Positions 58,208 to 64,000 of a DNA stretch of 64,000 bases are shown here, piece by piece (the first letter of the stretch is position 1; the number at the start of each line of letters is the position of its first letter). This DNA comes from Rhodocyclus purpureus. Its GTDB lineage: Bacteria; Pseudomonadota; Gammaproteobacteria; Burkholderiales; Rhodocyclaceae. Under the pieces are notes generated by a model. It was not told the origin of the DNA, searched no databases, and saw nothing but the letters and a program-made list of their open reading frames with translations. The stretch is taken from positions 44,817-108,816 of the forward strand of contig NZ_NHRX01000018.1 in assembly GCF_016653115.1 (NCBI RefSeq). Direction: 5' to 3'. The position numbers were made by a program, and so were the translations under genes.

Positions 58208-60741
58208 GCCCGGCCGCGCACCTGTCGCTGACGGCGCAATGGCCGGAGGTCCTGCAATGCATCGAGCCGCTGGCCTTCAACCTGCGCTGGGTGTGGAGCC
58301 ACTCCGCCGACTTCGTCTGGGAGGCGCTCAACAAGGAGGTCTGGCGACGCACGCGCAACCCCGTCCTGGTCATCCGCGACACGCCGCGCAGCCGGCTCGC
58401 CCAACTCGCCCAGGACGAGGCATTCATCGCCCGCCTGCAGCAGCTCGAACGGCAGGAGTGCGACTGCCTGTCGCGGGAGAGCTGGTTCGAGCGCAGTTCG
58501 TCGCCAAGGACGCCGCTCGATCCGCCGCCGCTGATCGCCTACTTCAGCATGGAGTACGGCCTCTCCGACGCGCTGCCGCTGTACTCCGGCGGACTCGGCG
58601 TGCTCGCCGGCGACCACCTGAAGACCGCCAGCGACTTGGGCGTTCCGCTGGTCGCGGTCGGGCTCTTCTATCGCGAAGGCTACTTCCGCCAGATGCTCGA
58701 TGCCGACGGCAGGCAGCTCGAAATCTATGCGCTCAACGAAGTCTCGTCGCTGCCGGTACGCCTCGTCACCGACGCCGAGGGGACGCCGCTGCGCGTGGCC
58801 ATCGAGCTGCCGGGACGCAGCCTGCGGCTACGCATCTGGCGCGTCGATGTCGGCCGCATCCCGCTCTACCTCCTCGACAGCGACGACCCGCTCAATTCGC
58901 CGTTCGACCGCGGCATCACCGCCAAGCTCTACGGTGACGACGGCGAGACTCGCCTGATGCAGGAGATCGTCCTCGGTGTCGGCGGCTGGCGCGCGTTGCA
59001 GGCGCTCGACCTCGACCCCGACGTCTGTCACCTCAACGAAGGCCACGCGGCGCTGGCCACGCTCGAGCGCGCGCGCAGCTTCGCCGAGCGCGAGGGCTGC
59101 GACTTCATGACCGCGCTGTGGGCGACGCGCGGCGGCAACGTATTCACCACGCATACTCCGGTCGCCGCCGCTTTCGACACCTACCCGGTACCACTGCTGC
59201 AGAAGTACGGCACCGACTACGCGCGGCGTGCCGGCATCGAGGGATCGCTGATGCTGGCGCTCGGGCTGGCGAATCCGGACGATCGTGAGGGCAGGTTCAA
59301 CATGGCCTACCTCGCCGCACGTTGCTGCGCGCGCCTGAACGGCGTCAGCGAGCTGCACGGACGCGTCAGCCGGACGATCTTCGCGCTGCTCTTCCCGCGC
59401 TGGCCCGAAGCCGAGGTGCCCGTGGGGCACGTGACCAACGGCGTGCATGTCCCCTCCTGGGACTCGCCCTGGGCCGACCGCCTGTGGACCGACGCCTGCG
59501 GCAAGGCGCGCTGGCTGGGCGCGCACGAGCATCTGCCGGACCTGGTGGCCAAGCTGAGCGACGCCGAACTGTGGGATTTCCGCGCCTTCGAGCGGCGCGA
59601 CCTGATCGAGTATGCGCGCAAGCGCCTGGAACTGCAGGTCAGCCAGCGCGGCGAGAGCGTGGAGACGGCCGCCGAAGTCCGGAAAGTGCTCGACCCGAAC
59701 GTGCTCACCCTGGGTTTCGCGCGCCGCTTCACCGAGTACAAGCGGCCGACGATGCTGCTGGCGCAGCCCGAGCGCCTCGTCCGCCTGCTCACCAACCCCT
59801 CGCACCCGGTGCAGCTGATCATCGCCGGCAAGGCGCATCCGCGCGACCAGCCAGGGCACGAGTTCGTGCGCCAGTGGGCGCAGTTCGCCAGGCGTCCCGA
59901 GATCCGTTCGCACGTCGTCTTCATCGAGGACTACGACATCGCGCTGGCGCTCGAACTGGTGCAGGGTGTCGATATCTGGATCAACACGCCGCGCCGGCCG
60001 TGGGAAGCGAGCGGCACCAGCGGCATGAAGGTGCTGGTCAACGGCGGGCTCAACCTCTCCGAACTCGACGGCTGGTGGGCCGAAGCCTACTCGCCCGAGG
60101 TCGGCTGGGCGATCGGCGACGGCCACGAGCACGCCGACACCGGCTGGGATCAGGCCGAGACCGAGCAACTCTTTGCGCTGCTCGAACAGCAGGTGGTTCC
60201 CGAGTTCTACGAGCGCAACACCGAGGGCATCCCGGGCCGCTGGGTGGCGCGCATCCGCGCGAGCCTGTCGGCGCTGACGCCGCGCTTCTCCAGCAACCGG
60301 ATGCTCGCCGAGTACCTGGAAAAGCGCTACCTGCCCGCTGCCGAGAGCTTCCGCAGGCGCCGCGCCGACCGGCACCGCCTGGCCAGCGAACTGCAGGCCT
60401 GGAGCCGCGCACTGATCCAGCACTGGCCCTTCATCCACTGGGGCAACCGCGAGGTCGAAACGGGCGAGGGCGGTCACTGCTTCCGCGTGCAGGTCTACCT
60501 CGGCGACATCGATCCGGACGCGGTCGCCGTCCAGCTCTACGCCGAAAGCACGCCCGGGCAGCCGCTCGTCGTCGACATGCGCCGCGACCATGCTCTCAGC
60601 GGCGCGACCGGCGGCTTCCTCTACGTTGCCCTGGTCCCGGCCGACCGGCCCGCCGAGCACTACACCCCGCGCGTCGTCCCCGCGCACCCGGAAGCCGTGC
60701 TGCCCGCCGAACTCGGGCTGATCGGGTGGTTTTCAAGCTGA
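58204..60741 (+). CDS. glgP: Alpha-glucan (glycogen) phosphorylase, long form with DUF3417
   Basis: Releases glucose-1-phosphate from glycogen or maltodextrin. The N-terminal DUF3417 region (about residues 1-115, with [17 protein letters not shown]) and the GT35 catalytic part ([39 protein letters not shown]) agree with the 850-aa alpha-glucan phosphorylase class. The PLP lysine lies in [15 protein letters not shown]. 845 aa. It overlaps xfp (ATGA), so glycogen breakdown and phosphoketolase are translated from one message. Confidence 0.95.
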   Translation: MSPAAHLSLTAQWPEVLQCIEPLAFNLRWVWSHSADFVWEALNKEVWRRTRNPVLVIRDTPRSRLAQLAQDEAFIARLQQLERQECDCLSRESWFERSSSPRTPLDPPPLIAYFSMEYGLSDALPLYSGGLGVLAGDHLKTASDLGVPLVAVGLFYREGYFRQMLDADGRQLEIYALNEVSSLPVRLVTDAEGTPLRVAIELPGRSLRLRIWRVDVGRIPLYLLDSDDPLNSPFDRGITAKLYGDDGETRLMQEIVLGVGGWRALQALDLDPDVCHLNEGHAALATLERARSFAEREGCDFMTALWATRGGNVFTTHTPVAAAFDTYPVPLLQKYGTDYARRAGIEGSLMLALGLANPDDREGRFNMAYLAARCCARLNGVSELHGRVSRTIFALLFPRWPEAEVPVGHVTNGVHVPSWDSPWADRLWTDACGKARWLGAHEHLPDLVAKLSDAELWDFRAFERRDLIEYARKRLELQVSQRGESVETAAEVRKVLDPNVLTLGFARRFTEYKRPTMLLAQPERLVRLLTNPSHPVQLIIAGKAHPRDQPGHEFVRQWAQFARRPEIRSHVVFIEDYDIALALELVQGVDIWINTPRRPWEASGTSGMKVLVNGGLNLSELDGWWAEAYSPEVGWAIGDGHEHADTGWDQAETEQLFALLEQQVVPEFYERNTEGIPGRWVARIRASLSALTPRFSSNRMLAEYLEKRYLPAAESFRRRRADRHRLASELQAWSRALIQHWPFIHWGNREVETGEGGHCFRVQVYLGDIDPDAVAVQLYAESTPGQPLVVDMRRDHALSGATGGFLYVALVPADRPAEHYTPRVVPAHPEAVLPAELGLIGWFSS

Positions 60742-60920
60742 TCCTGTGGGCGCCCCGGGCACTCGCGTCTTGTTCGGTCGCGGCGCTACTTCTGGTCTTG
60801 TCGGCGTGCGGCGAGGAGGCCAAGCTGCCCGTGTTGGCCGGCGCCGGCCCGCATCCGGTACTACCGCCACCGTCGCGGAGTTTGCCGCCAACGGTCAATA
60901 CTCGGGTTTCCCAGCGCTAA
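60726..60920 (+). pseudogene. 5' remnant of a PQQ-dependent sugar (sorbosone-like) dehydrogenase lipoprotein gene
   Basis: A frame of 64 codons starting at GTG inside the end of glgP. It reads as a lipoprotein signal (LLLVLSACGEEAKL) followed by LPVLAGAGPHPVLPPPSRSL and PPTVNTRVSQR. The pattern CG, then GTGP-like, PxLPPPxRSLxPTVN is how I remember the start of the sorbosone-dehydrogenase-like lipoproteins, which are around 400 aa. Here the frame ends after that motif, and no dehydrogenase domain follows. The stop is part of TAACCCGACC, the same 10 bases that end the composite repeat elements. An identity search would settle it. Confidence 0.55.
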
Positions 60921-60992
60921 CCCGACCTATGGCGGCCGCGGCAGACGGCGATTCGCTGCATTCAAATGACAGAAATAAATGCAAAATAGATA

Positions 60993-61021
60993 TTGAGGCG
61001 CTCATCGTAACTGACTATACT
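60993..61021 (+). promoter_or_regulatory. Sigma-70-like promoter upstream of the small ORF
   Basis: TTGAGG at 60993-60998, a 17-base spacer and TATACT at 61016-61021, in a visibly AT-rich stretch (60950-61110). The ORF start is about 95 bases downstream. Confidence 0.6.
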
Positions 61022-61116
61022 GTTTTCGTATTGCCGGATGTCATTTTTATGGCGCTCTGGTTGCACCTCAAGCAGAGCGGTCGGGCAGATGAAAATCTCT
61101 GATATTCAAGGAGAGA

Positions 61117-61311
61117 ATGATGACGCCAAAGTACGCATCCAATGCCTTTGAAGACTTCGCTGCGCCGCAAGCGACGGCTTCTGCCGAGACGGCAGCGGTC
61201 AACAACATCGGCAGGGCAGACGCTCTGGTCGGTGCCTGGGTCAAGGCTGATCCGACAACGCGCGGTGTCGTGAAGCTCGTCCTGAAGTGGATCCCCGCGT
61301 CAAGACAGTAA
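61117..61311 (+). CDS. Small protein of unknown function, 64 aa
   Basis: Starts ATG (a second ATG follows directly) after a good AAGGAGAGA ribosome-binding site. The sequence begins MMTPKYASNAFEDFAAPQAT, is rich in Ala/Thr/Ser to about residue 35, then has a short basic/hydrophobic end (RGVVKLVLKWIPASRQ) that could be amphipathic. It has no cysteine and no signal peptide. It has its own promoter-like site, is separated from its neighbours and faces the N-ATPase genes. I recognise no family. Confidence 0.6.
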   Translation: MMTPKYASNAFEDFAAPQATASAETAAVNNIGRADALVGAWVKADPTTRGVVKLVLKWIPASRQ

Positions 61312-61353
61312 TGTGCGCAGTTTGAGCTGCTCGATCTCGCGCAAAGGTGCAGC

Positions 61354-62211
61354 TCAGCCGCCGCGTTCGTCCTCCTTCAGCATCCCCGCCGAGAGCAGGA
61401 TGAGCTCGATCTCCTCGGTGATTTCTTCCTGGCGCCGCATGTTGTAGCTGAGTTTCAGGCGCGCGCTGTCTTCGTCGAGCCGGCGCAGCGCCTGATCCAT
61501 GTGCTTCTCGCGCTGCTGGTTCTCGGTCATCAGCGAAGCGTAGAGCACTTGGTTGAGCGCTGCGTACAGGTAATGGCCGGTCAGTCCGCGCATGAATACT
61601 TCCGGAGCGAGATTCAGTTCTGCCGGGTAAGGAAGAGCGCGCTCGGTCGGCGGCAGATCGCGCAGCGGCAGCAGGGGGCGCAGGCGGATCTCACCGGTGC
61701 CGACACAGTGGTAGAGCGCCGACAGGCCGAAGCCTGCCAGTTCCGGGCGGGCGAGAATCCGGCTCACTTCGCGTGTCAGGCGGAGCAGGACTGCCGGCAC
61801 CTCGTCGGCGACGCTTGCCCCCGCCTGGGCGTGTTCGACGCAGTCGCGTTCGCCGATTCGCGACGCCAGGCGGCGCCCGACCACCACCCAGCGTGGTGGG
61901 GCATCCTTGTCCTGGCACAGCGACTCCATCCGTGCCAGCAGGGATTCGTTGAAATCTCCGCAGAAGCCCTGTTCTGATCCGACCAGGATCCAGAGTTCGC
62001 GCAGTGGGCTCGGCGAGCTGGCGAATTCGCCGTGCGCCGCGAGAAACTCGGCGGCGGCGGCCTCGATTCCCGCCACCATGAGGTGCTGGCTGGCGATCAG
62101 GTCGCTCAGGATGCGCACTTCCATCAGCGCCAGTCCCTTCATCGCCGACATGATGCCGGCGATGTCGGCGAGCGCGTCGAGACGGCGGGCGATCTCACGC
62201 CGACGGCTCAT
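61354..62211 (-). CDS. atpG: F1Fo ATP synthase gamma subunit, alternative (N-ATPase) type
   Basis: Central-stalk subunit of the F1 motor. The N-terminal helix [28 protein letters not shown] and the C-terminal helix [29 protein letters not shown] coiled-coil with [18 protein letters not shown] form the usual rotor. 285 aa, with a middle domain diverged from housekeeping AtpG. It overlaps atpA by 17 bases. It matches the last gene of N-ATPase operons (atpDCQRBEFAG), which exist beside a normal ATP synthase. Confidence 0.9.
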   Translation of the reverse strand: MSRRREIARRLDALADIAGIMSAMKGLALMEVRILSDLIASQHLMVAGIEAAAAEFLAAHGEFASSPSPLRELWILVGSEQGFCGDFNESLLARMESLCQDKDAPPRWVVVGRRLASRIGERDCVEHAQAGASVADEVPAVLLRLTREVSRILARPELAGFGLSALYHCVGTGEIRLRPLLPLRDLPPTERALPYPAELNLAPEVFMRGLTGHYLYAALNQVLYASLMTENQQREKHMDQALRRLDEDSARLKLSYNMRRQEEITEEIELILLSAGMLKEDERGG

Positions 62212-63718
62212 CGACCTTCACCTCGGCGGGTAACCAGGCCGCGACGGCGGCGTGCCAGGCCTCCGCGCCCGCGGACAGTTCCGGGGTCTTGCCGGCGGCT
62301 TGTTCGAGCAGCGAGCGCAGGCGCTCCTGAACCGCTGTTCCTTCGAGTCCGTCAAAGAACTCGTCACCATAGGCGACCAGCCAGGCCATCTGCTGCTCGG
62401 GCGACAGCGGTGCCAGACGGTCCTGCTTGAGCAGTTCGCGTAACAGACGACCGCGCCGGATCTTGGCGTCGACGCTGGCTTCCAAGCGCGAGCCGAAACG
62501 GGTGAACACCTCCAGTTCGAGAAACTGCAGGAAATCGAGCTTCATGCGGCCGGCTTCGCTCTTGATCGCCGGCAGTTGCGCCTTGCCGCCGATTCGCGAT
62601 ACCGAGCGGGTGATGTCGATCGCGGGCAGGAAACCGCGTGCGTACAGAGCCGGATCGAGGTAGATCTGGCCATCGGTAATCGAGATCAAATTGGTCGGAA
62701 TGTAGGCGGCGATTTCGCCCTGTTCGGTTTCGACGATCGGCAGCGCCGTCATGCTGCCGCCGCCGAGACTTGCTGCCAGACAGGTCGAGCGTTCGAGCAG
62801 GCGCGAGTGCAGGTAGAAGATGTCGCCGGGGTAGGCCTCGCGTCCCGGTGGCCGGCGCAGCAGCAGCGAGAGCTCGCGGTAGGCGCGCGCGTGGGTGGTG
62901 AGGTCGTCATAGACGACGAGCACGTCGCGCCCGGCGCCCATCCACTCTTCGGCCAGGGCGCAGCCGGCGAAGGGCGCGAGGAATTTCAGTCCGGGCGTGG
63001 TCGTGGCCTCGGCGACCACGACGCAGGAAATGTCGAGCACGCCGGCCTCGCGCAGGGTTTCGATGGTGGCGACCACCGCCGAACGCTTCTGGCTGATCAG
63101 CACATAGACGCAGAGGACATCGCGCCCCTTCTGCGCGACGAGGGTGTCGAGCGCGAGCGAGCTCTTGCCGGTGCCCGCGTCGCCGATGATCAGCTGACGC
63201 TGGCCCTTGCCGATCGGGATCATCGTGTCGATCATCTTGTTGCCGGAGAGCAGGGGCTTGTGCACGAAATCCCGCGCCGTGATCGGCGGCGACGAGACCT
63301 CCAGCGCTCGCCGGCGGCTGCACTGGATGGGCAAACCGCCGTCGAGCGCATGTCCCAGCGGGTCCACCACCCGACCGAGAAAAGCATCGCCGACGCCGAT
63401 GTCGAGTCGTCGCCCGGTGAGACTGGCCGAGCTGCCTGCTGCCAGTCCCTCGCGCTGGTTGAGCAGGATGGCGCCGATGCGCGTGCGTCCGAGATCGAAG
63501 ACCAGCGCCTCGCTGCCGTCCTCGAAGCTCAGGATTTCATCCATGGCCGCCGAAGGCAGTCCTTCGATGCGGGCGATGCCGTCGCCGATGGCAACCAGCT
63601 TGCCGACTTCGCTGATACGCAGTTGCGGCCGGTAGTCGGAACGCCATGCGCTGCCAGGCGGCTCACTTGCCTCATCGGGCAACGCAACGCGCAAGCCATC
63701 GCGTAACTCACTGGGCAC
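62195..63718 (-). CDS. atpA: F1Fo ATP synthase alpha subunit, alternative (N-ATPase) type
   Basis: Non-catalytic nucleotide-binding subunit of F1. P-loop [13 protein letters not shown], Walker B-like [18 protein letters not shown], and the alpha signature [20 protein letters not shown] are present. The start is GTG 63718, which has GGAGG nine bases upstream; the longer version from ATG 63763 begins with an Arg-rich run and would overlap atpF by 56 bases. 507 aa. Diverged from housekeeping AtpA and lying between the F (b) and G (gamma) genes, as in N-ATPase operons. The catalytic beta and the membrane subunits are not in the window. Confidence 0.93.
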   Translation of the reverse strand: MPSELRDGLRVALPDEASEPPGSAWRSDYRPQLRISEVGKLVAIGDGIARIEGLPSAAMDEILSFEDGSEALVFDLGRTRIGAILLNQREGLAAGSSASLTGRRLDIGVGDAFLGRVVDPLGHALDGGLPIQCSRRRALEVSSPPITARDFVHKPLLSGNKMIDTMIPIGKGQRQLIIGDAGTGKSSLALDTLVAQKGRDVLCVYVLISQKRSAVVATIETLREAGVLDISCVVVAEATTTPGLKFLAPFAGCALAEEWMGAGRDVLVVYDDLTTHARAYRELSLLLRRPPGREAYPGDIFYLHSRLLERSTCLAASLGGGSMTALPIVETEQGEIAAYIPTNLISITDGQIYLDPALYARGFLPAIDITRSVSRIGGKAQLPAIKSEAGRMKLDFLQFLELEVFTRFGSRLEASVDAKIRRGRLLRELLKQDRLAPLSPEQQMAWLVAYGDEFFDGLEGTAVQERLRSLLEQAAGKTPELSAGAEAWHAAVAAWLPAEVKVDEPSA

Positions 63719-63878
63719 GATGCGTGGCCTCCGCACATTCACCCGACGTCGACGCCTGCGCAAAGAAAGCCAGTTCGCCGGCCAGACTGAAGTCGAGCTG
63801 CCAGGCGCCGAGCGACAGGCGCACGCCAGCGAGCAGCGCGGGATCGACGACGAAATTTAGCGCGATTCCTTGGCCTAG
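63708..63878 (-). pseudogene. atpF: C-terminal part of F1Fo ATP synthase subunit B/delta (AtpF, N-ATPase type), apparently interrupted
   Basis: About 57 codons ending [20 protein letters not shown], then [19 protein letters not shown], with [13 protein letters not shown] just before: the delta-like C-terminus that in N-ATPases is part of the b subunit. It overlaps the atpA GTG start by 11 bases. Upstream of about 63878 the sequence no longer resembles AtpF (see the next feature), so the gene seems to be cut; the frame nevertheless stays open to the window edge. If the join is not an insertion, the gene simply continues beyond the window. Confidence 0.6.
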
Positions 63879-64000
63879 CAGCCTGTCGGACTTGAGTCCG
63901 TCGGCAGGTGGATTTGGGGCAATCTGCCTAAATTTTGTGCAGAAATAGAGGTTGTCAGGCGCATAACGAACATATCTAGGTCGTTTTATGCCATTTGGGG
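63879..64000. mobile_element. Possible end of an insertion sequence
   Basis: At 63878 the sequence changes to GCAGCCTGTCGGACTTGAGT, followed by CCGTCGGCAGG, an imperfect inverted repeat of the kind found at ends of some transposons (IS1182-like, from memory), and then to a lower-GC stretch up to the window end. No transposase is identifiable in the 122 bases available. The family label is tentative. Confidence 0.35.

Noticed and set aside
60746..61102. 118-codon frame after glgP
   Set aside because: No ribosome-binding site; the other frame in the first part reads as a lipoprotein signal and a known dehydrogenase N-terminus, and the second part is the AT-rich promoter region.

Overview
The window is GC-rich chromosomal DNA from a betaproteobacterium. 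The gene order dnaJ-dnaK-grpE, hemH-hrcA, nadK-recN, fur/bamE-dapB-carAB-greA-yhbY-rlmE-ftsH-folP-glmM, pst, tpiA-secG-tRNA-Leu-nuoA-N is the conserved housekeeping backbone of the Rhodocyclales (the Azoarcus / Dechloromonas / Candidatus Accumulibacter neighbourhood). A linked phosphoketolase and glycogen phosphorylase, a Pst phosphate transporter and an N-type ATPase would suit an Accumulibacter-like organism. That assignment is an inference from gene content; no marker gene was compared.

Layout. 1-3690: two large arrays of a 140/141-bp non-coding repeat in opposite orientation, on either side of one unknown membrane-anchored protein. 3720-13380: the heat-shock operon grpE-dnaK-dnaJ (minus strand) with two sigma-32-type promoters, trxC, hemH-hrcA, then nadK and recN on the plus strand. 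13390-16320: a Gdt1-type Mn exporter, fur, bamE, dapB. 16340-26410: carAB behind a strong promoter and a terminator-like leader hairpin, greA, a DUF4149 protein, yhbY, rlmE, ftsH, folP. 26525-31775: glmM followed by pstSCAB with a candidate PHO box. 31850-47790: tpiA, secG, tRNA-Leu(GAG) and the complete 14-gene complex I operon. 47810-50870: a Nudix hydrolase and two sugar-nucleotide epimerases. 50873-55570: a four-gene MacAB/TolC-like efflux operon (minus strand). 55805-60920: phosphoketolase and alpha-glucan phosphorylase, then the broken 5' end of a sugar dehydrogenase-like lipoprotein gene. 61117-64000: a small unknown ORF and the 3' end of an alternative F1Fo (N-ATPase) operon (F-A-G), whose atpF appears interrupted near the window edge.

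How the genes work together. The core modules cover protein folding and quality control (GrpE-DnaK-DnaJ, HrcA, FtsH), outer-membrane assembly (BamE), respiration (Nuo, hemH), pyrimidine/arginine supply (CarAB), cell-wall precursors (GlmM, DapB) and phosphate uptake (Pst). Phosphoketolase plus glycogen phosphorylase forms a compact route from stored glycogen to acetyl-phosphate.

The most unusual structure is a family of four composite non-coding elements (ending at 790; 2166-3687; 8116-8524; 13392-13660). They share a leader, a trailer and short terminal inverted repeats, but hold different numbers (at least 5, 10, 2 and 1) of a long palindromic unit. A second family of short REP-like GTGGGAG palindromes sits in four other gaps. 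I saw no CRISPR array, prophage, rRNA or complete transposase gene.
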